Source: Blastomussa wellsi
Taxonomy: Eukaryota; Cnidaria; Anthozoa; Scleractinia; Plerogyridae
NCBI GenBank assembly: GCA_947652115.1
Contig: OX393568.1
Location: 9,238,387-9,302,386 of the forward strand
Direction of reading: 5' to 3'
Length of the DNA stretch: 64,000 bases
The notes below the pieces were generated by a model that did not search any database, was not told the DNA's origin, and was given only the letters and a program-made list of their open reading frames with translations. The first letter of the stretch is position 1. Every line of letters begins with the position of its first letter. Shown piece by piece: positions 11,771 to 25,983 of the stretch. A program made the translations under genes and the position numbers.

Positions 11771-14700
11771 GTAATAATAATAATAAACAATCTTTAAGGA
11801 GGAAGCACCTGTCACGTAAATACATGGTTTTCAGGGCTCAGGTCCTCCATAAAAATAAAAAAGTATTAAAGGTAAAGCAGTTCTATCAGTTATTCCCATG
11901 ATTATGTTTTGCAGGTTATAACAGGAAGCCATGATTGTACTATTCGTCTGTGGGACTTGGCAGCTGGCAAGTCGAAGGTCACACTTACTAATCACAAGAA
12001 AAGTGTCAGATCAGTGGTGTTACATCCAGCGCAGTAAGTACTGCTTACAAGTCACTTGGTCATCTGTCCATGTCTGTCAAATCATTTACAGCAAACAATC
12101 TTGTGTCAATCTGACATCTATTTTGTTTGTATGGGTTAACACCCATGTAAAGACAAGATCTACACAAATGAAGCGGCTTAAAGGGGAAGTATCATGGAGT
12201 TTATCATGATTTGTGGTCAGAATTAGCTGCATTTAAATTTCTAACCCCTCGTCAATACTCAAATTGATTTTATAACATCAAATGAATTCAGAACAGAAAG
12301 ACGAGGCAAAATATGTTAGTACTGATTTCATGAGATGTAATGGGAAAATGAAAACGTCAGCCCAACCTTTTCAAGTTGGCATCAATCTTGATCTTGGCCA
12401 TCTGCCTGGAAAACATCTATAAACAGTTTCTATACGTTACGTTAGTCTTTCAAAGGATTTTTTATCATTGTCATGGAGCTTTCAATACTTCACAACTGTT
12501 ATCCAATTAACTGAAAAAATTATTAATAATGCAAACAAAGAAAGTCAAAAGGGGCATGGATGGGCTGAATAGACCTCTTCAGCTTTGTATGCCCATTTCA
12601 GAACATGGAAATTTTTCCTTTGTTTATATGAAAATTATTCATTCATTTTCATGTGGAGTTTTTGGAATTTGAAAGAAATAATTCTCAAGGATTGCATTTG
12701 CGTAAAATTGATAAATGTTTAAAAAGCTTAGCTCAGTTTTTGAACAAATGTCATTTATAATGCTTGGAAATCATTGTTTATTATGTGAAAATGATTTTAC
12801 AGATCATTAATTCTGTTGCTCTCCCAGGTAGGAGTGCATATAATTCTAAGTCTAATTACAACTAAACAGTCCTTTATTTAAAACCGCTGCTGGCCAGAGA
12901 GCATTCCATTATAGGATAGCAAACTTATGGAATTCATTAGAAAAAGATTTAAAACTGTACGAAGGCCTCGTAAACTTTAAGAAAACTATAAAGACAAAGA
13001 TGATGAACAAGTTTTTAAAACAAGAATAGTTTCAACGTATAGTTTTATACATTTTATTATACATATATATTTTTTATCGTTTTTGTGTTCATTTACACAT
13101 GTGTTGATTATTGTTATAATCATAACCAGTATTGCAATACCAAGAAATGGCGTGCGTCAATTAATCCGTTTGCTTTGTAGATTTTCCTTTGCATCAGCAT
13201 CTCCTGACAATATCAAACAATGGAAGTTCCCAGATGGAAATTTTCTTCAGAATCTTATTGGGCATAACTCTATAGTAAATTGTATGGCAGTTAACTCAGA
13301 TGGTGTTTTGGTTTCAGGAGGTGGGTAGGCTTTGAAGTCTCTATTTATGTGCATTTTGTAGCAGACAGTAAGATTATATTTTTTATTTTTTTGTGCGAAC
13401 TAGATGTCCTGGTAATTATGCATTATTGATTAGTCATAAATTAACATATGGCACCATCATCATTGACAGGGACCCGCAGAGCTGGTGGGGATTCAGCCCC
13501 TCCCCCAATAATTATTGGGTAAAAATATTATTATTAAATTATGAAATATTACACTGTCTGGTATGTTGGGATGGATTTTTAGCCATTCTGTGAGCACTCA
13601 TTTTAAAACTTTTCTGGGGAAGCATGTGGCACGCGCTACAAATGCATACAGCATTTGTGTTAGCTCCTCGAGTCAAAAATGTGCTACGCGGTCCCTGATT
13701 GATAATACAAAATCTTCAATAAATAGCTGGAGATGGTTATTCAAGGGACAGGACAATGTCAAATATTGCTTACTGGAAGTTGTCTGCCTCATCGCCAGGC
13801 ATCACTCCTTGGTTGTACTGGGTGCGCTTTGCATTTTGGGATTGGTTTTGTGCAGTTCACATGGTGTTGTGGGACTGATGCCGAGTGCAGCCTAACCGTC
13901 AATCCCAGCGCTCCTGATTTCCCGCCTTACCGCCACCGCCTTTCATGACCGTTCGGTGCCTGGGGATGAAGCAGGGAAGTTGTCCAAAATGTAATCACAT
14001 ATAGTTAACTGTAAGTGTTGTCAGTTTTATTCCTGTGACGTACAATTTCAGTGTCAATATTCTTATTGCTGGAGCTCTCTTCAGGAAGAGGGTGGGGGAT
14101 GCATGTCAAGCCAGTAGGTTAAGGGGGTGTGGGGGATGATTTATCTTCAAGCTGCATTTGTTTGCATATTAGTAAAGTAATGTTGATCTTGTGTCGAGTA
14201 TACAATAACTCAGTCGTATGTTAAGCCCCAATCAAATGGTCATGATAGTTCCAACTATCATTCACTTTGAACTTGTTCAAAATCTTCAAGATAGTTGTTG
14301 ATAGTTTTTCCTGTTTAAACACGCGTGTGATAGCTGATGATAGTATGGGAAGAAAAAACTATCATCAGCTATCATGACCGTTTGATCAGGGCTTTAGTCT
14401 GGCTGGCGTTTGATATAACAATGTTATGTACTCCTTCAGGTGACAATGGTACAATGCACTTTTGGGACTGGCGGACTGGGTATAACTTTCAACGTCTTCA
14501 GGCGTCAGTGCAACCAGGGTCACTTGACAGTGAAGCTGGTATCTTTGCAATGACATTTGACTTGAGTAGCAGTCGACTCATTACATGTGAAGCTGATAAG
14601 ACCATCAAGATATACAAAGAGAACGACGCTGCGGTGAGTTCTGTTCTTTAGTTATCAGATAAGAGGCGGGATCATAATTCACAGACTGCCTTTAAGTGGC

Positions 14701-15254
14701 TATGTTACAATGGGTTTGGGTCATCATTCCTAATGGGGCTGCACTGTGGGTCGGGTAATTGGTGCTCAACCCTCCCAGAGGAACATTTGTGAATTACTGC
14801 CTCCACTGTGAAGTGAATTTTGAAGCACAAGAGGGCAAACCTGGCAAAGCTGTTTCTAATAAATTCATCAATTCACCCAGAAGGTGAATGACAGATTTTT
14901 GACTACCTTACTAAGCAGCAATATTAAACAGCAATATCATTAATTTTTTTGACTGTACAAAACTAATGAAACTGGAAAAAGTACTTGCAAGGGTAGACAG
15001 CAGCCATCTCCTCGCCCTTTCTTGTGAATCATATTCCTAGAAGCCAAAAGAATTGTTGAAAACTACCAGGCATATTCAGTTTTAGAACTGACATTTCCCT
15101 CTTGGGAAAAATCCTTTTTCACTTTCAAAATGGTTGCACATACTATGTAGCCTGAGATTTAGACAACCCTTGATTTGGTTTTGTCTTACAACAGAGTGAA
15201 GAAACTCATCCTGTCAACTGGAAACCTGAAATATTGAAGAGAAAGCGATATTAG
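1042..15254 (+). CDS. PLRG1: Pleiotropic regulator 1 (spliceosomal WD40 protein), complete
   Basis: Fourteen coding exons join in frame to 512 aa (human about 514): 1042-1050, 1123-1229, 3512-3636, 3869-3916, 4764-4860, 5708-5909, 7757-7849, 8303-8452, 8698-8799, 10548-10640, 11915-12033, 13181-13320, 14440-14633, 15195-15254. All introns are GT-AG. The N-terminus ([19 protein letters not shown]) and the [11 protein letters not shown] motif before the repeats match animal PLRG1 closely. Exons 7 to 13 encode the WD40 propeller, with blades ending [40 protein letters not shown] and [12 protein letters not shown]; the last exon ends [14 protein letters not shown]1 (yeast Prp46) binds CDC5L and works in the PRP19-linked core of the activated spliceosome in the nucleus. 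Introns hold a minisatellite, a LINE tail, SINE and MITE insertions. Exon 4 could instead begin at 3863, adding two residues. Confidence 0.96.
1361..1527. repeat. Inverted repeat in PLRG1 intron 2
   Basis: Arms of about 60 bp around TTGGTTTAAA...TTTAAACCAGTTTGAT (left 1363-1426, right about 1465-1527 reversed) flank a loop of about 40 bp. It looks like a small foldback element; no coding sequence is seen. Confidence 0.75.
1831..1847 (+). repeat. Poly-C run (17)
   Basis: Uninterrupted cytosine run in PLRG1 intron 2. The rest of the intron (about 1530-3510) shows no gene or clear repeat beyond A/T-rich stretches and a short hairpin near 3195-3255. Confidence 0.9.
4055..4155 (-). mobile_element. 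tRNA-derived SINE fragment
   Basis: On the minus strand this contains a polymerase III B-box-like word, GGTTCGATTCC (revcomp near 4093-4103), preceded by a weak A-box-like CTCAGTTAGAATG about 45 nt upstream, as in a tRNA head. It cannot fold as a full tRNA, so a degraded SINE is the better call. It abuts the Penelope-like terminal repeat that follows. Confidence 0.55.
4158..4376. mobile_element. Palindromic Penelope-like terminal repeat, copy 1
   Basis: Two inverted arms begin and end with TTGGTTTTATCAACTGGGTT and its complement and include GGCCACCGTAAAGAGATT and a CGTTTCGAGC word near the centre. The same sequence follows a GIY-YIG remnant at 60.9-61.5 kb, which ties the family to Penelope-like retroelements. 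The centre (about 4225-4310) contains extra partial repeats of AGGGCTAACGCTCGAA, the hammerhead-like core. Confidence 0.7.
5303..5690. other. Unassigned intronic segment with matching ends
   Basis: The segment carries TTAGACTACAAGCC near its left side (about 5358) and TTAGACTAAAAGCC near its right side (about 5650), with an AATCTGATTGGTTTTCCCA / GGGAGAACCAATCAGATT inverted pair. It is probably an old nonautonomous element in PLRG1 intron 5. Confidence 0.4.
6485..6650 (+). repeat. Dispersed repeat N, copy 1
   Basis: A stretch from CAACGAGGTTAGAGTCACTG to ACCCAGTCACCTGTTCACAT recurs as the reverse complement at 21171-21325 with about 90 percent identity by eye. It has no recognised coding content or terminal repeats. 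It lies in PLRG1 intron 6. Confidence 0.75.
7262..7560 (+). repeat. Dispersed repeat M, copy 1 (CTAGCC-rich element)
   Basis: It starts near GACTCACGGTAACCAACTAGCCAC and ends near CTGGCCACTAGGCTAGTGAGC, with several short CTAGCC/GGCTAG words in both orientations. A second copy is at 59434-59872. It looks nonautonomous. Confidence 0.65.
9192..10545 (+). repeat. 44-bp minisatellite, about 30 units, in PLRG1 intron 9
   Basis: The unit is GGATGTTCTTTACTCTCAAT followed by GTGGCACATTTTGGTTATGATTTT, 44 bp, with two common variants (TTATGATTTT and TTACAATTTT) and four units lengthened by 6 bp (CTCTCAAATATTATGTGG, at about 10215-10520). Units at the left end (9192-9290) are the most divergent. The array runs without a gap into the splice acceptor of exon 10 (GGATGTTCTTTAG at 10535-10547). 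Long overlapping reading frames occur only because 44 bp gives a 132-bp three-unit cycle without stops; they are not genes. Confidence 0.97.
11476..11641. repeat. Foldback element with ~69-bp arms
   Basis: Left arm CTAGAAGATGGGTTTCCC...GAGGTCTAGAAAAGCAGCT is matched by the right arm in reverse (ending GATACCCATCTTCTAG) with about 85-90 percent identity. The loop is about 27 bp. It sits in PLRG1 intron 10. Confidence 0.85.
11716..11786 (+). repeat. (AAT)n microsatellite
   Basis: Trinucleotide run GATGATGATAATAATAAT... with one GTAATAAT interruption. The minus-strand frame reads as a tyrosine run and is not a gene. Confidence 0.95.
12868..13029 (+). mobile_element. 5'-truncated non-LTR retrotransposon (LINE) tail
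   Basis: A still-open frame ending TAG at 13027-13029 encodes [16 protein letters not shown] followed by a Lys-rich end ([15 protein letters not shown]). The motif R-x-F-x-Y-R-x-A-x-L-W-N-S-L is the usual C-terminus of CR1/L2/jockey-type reverse transcriptase proteins just after the RT domain. Everything upstream is missing. It lies in PLRG1 intron 11. Confidence 0.7.
14223..14397. mobile_element. MITE with 26-bp terminal inverted repeats
   Basis: Ends AAGCCCCAATCAAATGGTCA and TGACCGTTTGATCAGGGCTT are inverted repeats with two mismatches, and inner ATAGTT/AACTAT words extend the pairing. Total length is about 175 bp. It ends 42 bp before PLRG1 exon 13. Confidence 0.8.
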
Positions 15255-15410
15255 GCAGCAGCGTACTCTGCAGCTGATGGGAAAAGAAAGGAAGGCATCT
15301 TATAAAGACTGTTCATGGTCACTGGAAATCAAAAACAGTGAAATTTTTCCTTCCTGTTGTGATGAAATGCAGGGACACTGGTGGACATCTTGAATATTTT
15401 AATAGTTGTA

Positions 15411-15416
15411 AATAAA
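15411..15416 (+). terminator. PLRG1 polyadenylation signal
   Basis: AATAAA 157 bp past the PLRG1 stop, followed by a T-rich stretch (AATTTCTTTGTAC); it implies a 3' UTR of about 180 nt. Confidence 0.75.
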
Positions 15417-15546
15417 ATTTCTTTGTACAGAAATGGCATGGGTCTATTCTCGATCTGACATTACAAATTTATTTGCAGTACATCAAGTCTGTCAACATGC
15501 ATGCAAATCAGTGTGCTTGCCAGGAAATTAGACTAAACAGGTTCTT

Positions 15547-16275
15547 AAAGTGCCTCTGAAATGGAAAAACAAGCCATTGAATGGCATTTTCTTTTTTGTG
15601 ATATCTCCTATCCAGAGATAATAGTTTTTTTGTATTATGCAAATTAGGTAGTGAAATGACACAGTGTGACAGTATAGGTGTAAAAGCACAATATAGCATA
15701 TTTCTGCAAGTAATGGTGCAATGCAAATGGAACTTTGCAAGCACATTGCACCCTATGAAATACACCACATATGGCTATGGCAACAATCTTGGTTCCAGTC
15801 AAAAGTTAAACTGTTTTGGGCAAAATGATTGATCCCATTTAAAGCAATGCCCATATTGCACTATTGTAGCTCCTAATTAACCTGTAGGAAGTGGATGATG
15901 TTTGCTCAAGATCAAATACAGGAATAATCATAACTGCATATTAGAGATCTGGAACCAGATGTGTTGCAATCGCCAACCTCAGGGAAAAGACCCTGGGAAT
16001 GAGGTTGTTGCCACAGCAACACCAAAATATGTACTTCTTAGGCTATATGTTCACTAAGTTTCAATTGTATTGCATCATTACTTGCAGAGATATTCTCTTT
16101 AATTTTGTGTTTTTACCTCCATTCTGTCACACCTTGTGATGTCATCAGTTCCTAATTTGCATAATACAAAAATCGTGAAGAGATATCACAAAAAGGGAAA
16201 TGCCATTCTTCATTTTTATGTCTTTCAAATAAGCCTATTTTTCAATAGCTTGTTCTTTCATTTCATAGGCACTTT
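15547..16275. mobile_element. Foldback element, ~220-bp arms
   Basis: Left arm (AAAGTGCCTCTGAAATGG... to about 15770) and right arm (about 16040 to ...CATTTCATAGGCACTTT) are inverted copies, sharing TTTTGTGATATCTC, GTATTATGCAAATTAGG and CTGCAAGTAATG. Identity is about 75 percent by eye. The middle holds a short AACCTCAGGG/CCCTGGGAATGAGGTTG hairpin (about 15976-16006). No frame resembles a protein. Confidence 0.75.
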
Positions 16276-16389
16276 CAGTGGCAGATCCAGACTTCTTTCT
16301 AGGGGAGGCGGGGGGATTTAATGGCCCCTCAGGCCTTAACATTTTTGCCAATAAGGGGGGCCAGGGCCCCTCCCCTAGACCCGCCACTG
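16276..16389. mobile_element. 114-bp MITE, CAGTGGC ends
   Basis: Begins CAGTGGCAGATCCAGA and ends CTAGACCCGCCACTG, imperfect inverted repeats typical of nonautonomous hAT-like elements. It starts at the very base where the preceding foldback element stops. Confidence 0.65.
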
Positions 16390-16730
16390 ACTAAGGTTAG
16401 TGCACTGGACTCCAAATCGAATGACACTGGAAAAAGAAGAGAATGTGAACATTTTGGCAATTTTTTAAGGAAACCCCTGAATACTTAAGATTCAGATTTA
16501 TACTGGAGGTAGATTGTTTTTTGTTCATTTACCTCTCAATTTCCACATTCATAATTTTGCTTCCAATTTTTGCTGTAAGCTCATAAGTTGTTTGCATGTT
16601 TGGACTAAAATTATGCCATTGTTGTATCATGGCCGTCCTTGCTGACGCTGACCACCTCAAGAAAACCTAGAGAAATCGTGACGTCATGTGCGGTGCGTTT
16701 TTCCATGGTGTCGATCAAACTGTCCAAGTC

Positions 16731-16876
16731 TCTAGCAGGGGAGGGTGCAGGGGTGCACACCCCCAAGATGACCTGGGACTTTCTAATAATCATAACTAGT
16801 ATTCTGCTTACATCATGTAAATTATGTCATTCCTTAGTGTTACACCCCTCCTCAGAAAAATCCTTGATTCGCCTGT
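16731..16876 (+). mobile_element. MITE family D, copy 1
   Basis: About 145 bp sharing GGGAGGGTGCAGGGGTG, GATGACCTG.GACTTTCTAAT, ACTAGTATTCTGCTTAC and TCATTCCTTAGTG with copies at 31510, 40013 and 43603. The left end of this copy is worn. Confidence 0.75.
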
Positions 16877-16879
16877 CTG

Positions 16880-17230
16880 GCCTGGGCACTGTATTGCCTT
16901 CTTGGGCAAAACAACTCTCAGTTCCTCTGTTCACCCAGGTGTATAAATGGGTGCTGGCGAATTTAATGCTGGGGGTTACCCTGCGATGGGTTTAGGGGGG
17001 AGTAGGAATTCTCCCAGCCACTTCATGCTACAGCTGCAGCAGTATGGCTCCATGCAGACTTCACCTTTCTTTTCTTAAGAAAATGCAACTCATTTGCCGA
17101 GCAAGAGCCATAAGGCTAATGAAACCATAACCTGTCAGTATGATGCACTAGCGTCCCATTCAGTGAAGGTAGGTACACTACCAGTCACTTCCTGCTACCT
17201 TAATTGGATACACTGAGTCATGTGACACTT
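16880..17230 (+). mobile_element. SINE-like repeat, copy 1
   Basis: Contains CACTGTATTGCCTTCTTGGGCAA, CACCCAGGTGTATAAATGGG and GGGGGTTACCCTGCGATGGG, a word series I recognise from dispersed SINE-like repeats of marine invertebrates. A related, reversed piece lies at 23095-23215. No clear promoter boxes remain. Confidence 0.5.
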
Positions 17231-17521
17231 CTGTCCAACTGCTCACTCCTCCATAGCAGTGTCACAGCTCTTGTGAGAAATTCCGCTGACCCTCTAGTGC
17301 AGCAGTTGCTACTGGTTTCAGGGGCATTGTTCCTGTTTGTTCTATTGCCTCTCAAAGGCAAGGAAGTCATTCTTTTAACACCAATAACAGAGACTAACTT
17401 CTGGAAGGACATAGGCCTACGGGCTGCAGTGCCCCAAAATTTTGGGCAAATCAGAGTGTTTTGGGCAGCATGAGAAAATTTGGGCAAGGCAACTTGGGAG
17501 AATGTTTTGGGCCAATGGTTC

Positions 17522-17536
17522 ACCCCCCCCCCCCCC
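17522..17536 (+). repeat. Poly-C run
   Basis: Cytosine run in intergenic DNA. Between 17240 and 17940 I see no gene and no other repeat. Confidence 0.85.
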
Positions 17537-17942
17537 TCCCCTGCCTAGCAAAAAATTCCCCGTATGCCCATGTGGAAAGAGGCAACCTACTGAATACTTA
17601 GTACAATTCTGAGCTAAGAAATGTTGCCAAGATTATTAATTTTTAAGACCCAATATGGTTTAAAATTGTGTAGTGCCTAAATATTGATGCAGTTGTATTT
17701 TTGTAGTTTTCTTTCCGTTTCAATTGAAGCTTTAATCATTTTTAATGTCAGTTTACATTTAAACAGTTTTGTCATTTTTCATTTTAATTCCTGAACTTTT
17801 TAAATCTTTCCTATTTGTCTTACATAGGACCTTTCTGAAAACCACATAATTGTGATTCAAAAGCTTCCTAATTAAAGATTATTACTTGAAACTTGTTTTT
17901 GTACTGCAAAATTCCACAATTTCCATGACTACTGTATTTTGA

Positions 17943-18264
17943 CAGTGGCAGATCCAGGGGGAGGGTCGGGGGGTCAGGACCCCCCTTCCCTAACATAATT
18001 TTCTTTATTTACTTCTATTATTATATGGCCATCTCACATGGACTGGAAACTAGTGAATCCACAAATTTCATTGGCTAAAATCGATATTGACCGCAGTCTA
18101 GATTTTCCCATCTGTGAGTACAGACCGAACGCAGTGAGGTCTCACGTGTACGTCAACATTCTCCCATACAGACCTCCTGCCCAGTTAATAAGAGCTAATA
18201 TTATTATTACTCAACTGAGTCAAAGTTTGGACCCCCCTATCAAAAATTCCTGGATCCACACCTG
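17943..18264. mobile_element. 322-bp MITE, CAGTGGCAGATCCAGG ends
   Basis: Begins CAGTGGCAGATCCAGGGGGA and ends CCTGGATCCACACCTG; a 3' end fragment of the same type is at about 22385-22428. Ends resemble the MITE at 16276, so a common transposase source (hAT-like) is plausible. Confidence 0.65.
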
Positions 18265-18445
18265 CTTGATCAGTGTGAGTAGTTGTTTAACACTTATTAC
18301 AGGCATGCTTTTAAGAAGGTTTTATGCAAGGAAGTGCCTTTTACAAGAGCTGACATTATCAAGAAGTTGGAAGTTTAAGGGATACAAATAAGCAATAAAC
18401 CTCAAAACAACCACTCACAAGATGTACTGAAACAATTTACACAAG

Positions 18446-18451
18446 TTTATT
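18446..18451 (-). terminator. RPS23 polyadenylation signal
   Basis: AATAAA on the minus strand, 16 bp past the RPS23 stop codon: a very short 3' UTR, usual for ribosomal protein genes. Confidence 0.8.
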
Positions 18452-18466
18452 GTTGTTACAGCATAA

Positions 18467-21964
<3,498 letters not shown>

Positions 21965-22110
21965 ACTTTCCGCGAAGCACGAACGAAGAGGATGACCCAC
22001 AGTGCACCGCGTGAATATATACAGACTATTATGGGATGAAGTTTGTCTGACCATCATCCATTGGGGGCACATTTAGGGCGTTCAAAGAAAGGTCAAGAAA
22101 GAAGCGAAAA

Positions 22111-22310
22111 AGGGTATTAGGACCTGATTACATGAGCCGGACTGGCCTGGTTTGCCGGGATGGTTTGCTTTGTCGGCTAACCGGGCTGGCCCGGTTGTCA
22201 TGTAATCGCGAAGTTGATTTTTGTTGCGTTTAACAGACGTGCCGAGATCTCGGCAAACTGAAACAAGCCGGGCTAACCGGGCCAGCCCGGTCCATGCAAT
22301 CAGACCCTTA
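22111..22310. mobile_element. ~200-bp GC-rich MITE (GGCCCGG-rich)
   Basis: Left AGGACCTGATTACATGAGCC and right (reversed) AAGGGTCTGATTGCATGGACC form imperfect inverted ends; inner GGCTAACCGGGCTGGCCCGG repeats in both halves. It lies just upstream of RPS23 and is markedly GC-richer than its surroundings. Confidence 0.7.
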
Positions 22311-23094
22311 AACAATGAAATATAAAGTCATCAGGGTAAAGAGCTCTATGAGTCTAGCCTGCAATCAGGCTCGTTGCAGAGTAAAAGTTTGGACCCTATC
22401 AAAAATTCCTGCATCCGCCCCTGTCTATAGTTAGAAAAACGCCGCAAAATGCTCAGAACTCAAGGAGAACAAAAAAGGTAAAAAAAGTGAGTGGCTTCAC
22501 TCCTACTGAAGTTCAAGTTATGGGATACATTAGGCTCTGTGGAGGGGCGCACTGGTTTGTTCGCATACTGAAGGTCGACAATTATATTATAACGAACTCA
22601 GGCTAACCTGCAGGGTATATATTACGCTGAAATAGTTTCCCTGGAAACTCATGGTAGCAAATAAAAACTTGGACAATTGTTAGTCCTCTGCAGCACTGCA
22701 GATGATTGTGTTGCCTACATACAGGATCAGATTTTGATAAGAATATCCAAAGAAGTAGGGACTGGACTCTCGTTTGTTTAATATTGCTCTAGTTCGTAGA
22801 TGTCGATGTGTAATCATGAAATTGAAGGAAATTTTTTCTATTACCCCTGCCACGCGAGTAAAATCATTTCAAGTTGGATCTGAAACAGAACTCAGATTTT
22901 TGGGTACATCCTTCATGGAGCACCTGTCATTATCGAAGCAAATTAACTTTTCTTTCTACCACGTGATGAATTTGTTAGCGTGAAAGAAAGTAATCTATTC
23001 CGCACTACAGCAATCGTCGCATCGCATTAAGACTGGGGAGAAAATTCGGGGCCACGAGAAGAGTCGCGGTGCAATACACATGAGTGGGTGGGTA
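22311..23094. other. Intergenic, no gene recognised
   Basis: Only a 45-bp 3' fragment of the CAGATCCAGG-type MITE (about 22385-22428) is recognisable. Short open frames here have no family features, no consistent splice sites and no similarity I can name. Confidence 0.5.
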
Positions 23095-23215
23095 AGTAAC
23101 CCGGGGTGGGTGGGTAAGGTTATAGGGGTTCAATCCTCAAGCCAGTGAGCCAAACTGCCGGAGCTTACCCCTGAATGGGATGCTAGTACTCCGTAGGGTT
23201 ACCCTCCAGCATTAT
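23095..23215 (-). mobile_element. SINE-like repeat, copy 2
   Basis: Read on the minus strand: GGGTAACCCTACGGAGTACTAGCATCCCATTCAGGGGTAAGCTCCGG, matching the CCCTGCGATGG/CGTCCCATTCAG words of 16880-17230. The plus strand just before it (23080-23120) has a GGGTGGGTAAG.. G-rich stretch. Confidence 0.5.
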
Positions 23216-25650
23216 TCACCGATACTATGTGAAAAACGGTACACCGATCCCCACGGCAAGGAGAAAAAGTTAAAACAGAAATATAATCACATGAGAATAA
23301 GTGGACTATGTTTGCGCCATATTTCGGTTTGCAAAACAAGCCTTCTACGGGGGCTTAAAGAAAATGAATACAAAAAATACAAAATGACCGTTACATATAG
23401 GAGCTTTGAAATATTTTTATTTTTACATAGTATTTCCGGCATGCCACATTATCAAGAAACGTAAATTTAGTACAAGCACAGGTGATGCACTGGGGGCTGA
23501 CCACTCGCGAGTGCAAATATCCGCGCTCCATTCATTCACGGCCATGAAGGTATAACGGCGCGTCACACGAACACAGCTCATAATTCCGGGAACACTCCTC
23601 TGGGCATACCGCAAGCTACAAATAAACGGAGACAGTAAATTTTCATGCTGTGCGCGAGAAAGAAAAACATATACTGAAACACTCTGGAGAATTTAGATTC
23701 AATGACTGTTGAAAAGATGAAGTGATTTGAACGACTTTAATTAGCACATCAGCATCTGCTATCAGCGAATCACTTTATCCTGAGCGCGAGGTCAATTGAC
23801 ATGAAACAAGTTTTAAAGTCCAAGTTGAGTGCAATGACGGGTACACATTAAATAAACAGGAGTAAACGTTTTGCACATTTAACTCAATTCGACTCAATTG
23901 CAGCTACATTCTCCATGGCGACGCCTAGGGGCGGCGAGTTCTAAAGTACGCAAAGCCAATATATTTGACTTACAAGAGAAAGATGCCGTCTTTGTTGTGA
24001 TTTCAACAACCAATTGTTATCTTTCACAATAATGACAACCAAAAATCTACATCAAACGCGCTCAGACTGACTGCATTATTAAGGTCATTGTTTCACGGCA
24101 AGTCTTTGGCAAGAAAATTTATCAACGGAAAACAAACGCGAACAACCAACACTTGAATGCGTTAGATCATGTCTTCTCTCAGTTCAGACGTCTTTGCAGG
24201 TTAGTTTAATACAGGTTACTCATTTAACACGGATTAGCGTTACATTGTTTGGCATTGTCAAACGATTTGTTATGCCTCTTATTGAGTTACTATATTTCAT
24301 TCAAATTAACCGTCAACCAGCTGCGCTGAGATCGAAATATTGTTCAAGATTTAATCACAATCACTACCGAGATCGCGCCTATCTGCAAAACAAAAACACT
24401 TTAAATCAGACAACATCGTTCCAAAAACTTTTAGTCCTTTTACGCTTTCTGTAGCAACACAAACCGACCTTCGTTGGATTTATAAGTGCAGAAATCAGTG
24501 CATGTGAATGCCTCTGTGGCAAGAACACGCAGTGCAGTGTAGTTCTTTGACTTTTCTTTTTGTGGACAAACATATTGGCACCGAAAACGTTTCAGTCATT
24601 ATCGACTCAAAGCTCAAAACTGCGAAATAAAGTTTTGGACCGTTTTCATTACTATTACTCTTGGGGTTTTCCGTGTTCTTTGCGAAGTTGTTTCGCAATT
24701 CAAGGTACCTAGACCGAAAGGTAGCTTGGGTAATCATTATTCAGGAAGCTGAGCAGTGAGGCTACATCAGATAACATATGAACAGGAAATCTTCTGTTAA
24801 AACTAATGGATTGGCGGCCAAAAACAATGTTCTCTTTTCACATCTTAAAACCCGCAAAATTAAAATTGACAGGTGGACAAGCATTCTATCAGTTTGTGCT
24901 TTTCACCGCTTGCCGTGCTCCAATTTAACGTTATCGCTCATAAATCAAGTCCAGTAACTGTTTCTAATAAGCTGTAGGTGAAGCCGTTCGCAAGGATTTT
25001 TAGCAAGCATTTTTAATAAATATTACACGAAACAAGTTATATAGCCACATTTATTCCACAACAGGTATTTTACACGTGGACGCACCACATGGGGTACAAC
25101 ACATCGCGACATCCAGGTCCAGGCCCCTCTCCTGAAAACTTGTTTTATCAAGCCACAAAATAAACTGTCACTTTACTTCAGTTTATTGTTGTTGTTGTTG
25201 TTATTGACTTAAATATTTGAATGAAATCTTGTAATTCGATTGGTTGCCGTCTACCAACATGCTGTTTTAAAAAATTCGATCAGAAAACTGATTTGATTGT
25301 TATTTTCCTATGAATCCTTGTGAAGTTAAATTCTACGACTGGCAGTTACGACAGTAATGCCACCTTGAGGATTTCTCGCATTGCTTTTGCCACATTGACT
25401 CCAGTGAGTCAGTATTGTCTGCCCTTTGTAGACCACTGAAAGGTACGAAATTAATTTCAAGAAAGTTCTGACCAAGGAGTTCAATTAAAGCCACTTTAAA
25501 TGTTTGAGAAATGAAGGGGCTCTGAACACAATCGGCAATATTTTTGGTGTTTTGCATTCGAGCCAACCTAAGTTCATTTAGTTAAGTATACACGTAAATG
25601 TAGGTAGTCTATTGAGATGTACTTAACTTTAGCTATTCTCTCTACCACAG
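23216..25650. other. Intergenic, no gene recognised
   Basis: AT-rich, with scattered open frames up to 94 codons that look random in composition. No repeat with clear ends was found apart from a short GTT run at 25189-25201. Confidence 0.5.
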
Positions 25651-25749
25651 AGCCTCCCATTCCCCCGAGTCCTGTAAGTAAAGATTTGAGTGGAATGGAG
25701 CATATTTTCATATCGAAGAATTTGAATGAACCAAAAGCTCAGCATCTGG
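25651..25749 (+). other. Orphan exon-like segment (99 bp, phase 1-1)
   Basis: A good acceptor (CTATTCTCTCTACCACAG) and a strong donor (CTGG|GTAAGTACC) flank 99 bp open in one frame, reading PPIPPSPVSKDLSG then MEHIFISKNLNEPKAQHL. Both edges are phase 1, the class used by shuffled extracellular modules. I could not find partner exons nearby. It may be a lone exon of a long gene, a dead exon, or chance. Confidence 0.3.
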
Positions 25750-25983
25750 GTAAGTACCTAGAGGGGGGTGTTGGAATTTTCGGTTTTGCGGATTTTGTGG
25801 ATAGGATTTTCAGTTCAACTGATGCGAAAAATTGCGGTTTCGGTGTCTTCTGCGATTTGCGGTTTTTCCTTTGTTTAGCACTTGGTTTTCGGCAAAATAC
25901 TTTTTCCATTTGGTTTCCGGCTCTCTTTGGCAATTGTGCGCCTCATTCGCCTACTAAGACCTCCTGAATGTCGTGATGAAATA

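Noticed and set aside
11594..11815. Poly-tyrosine frame on the minus strand
   Set aside because: Translation of the (AAT)n microsatellite.
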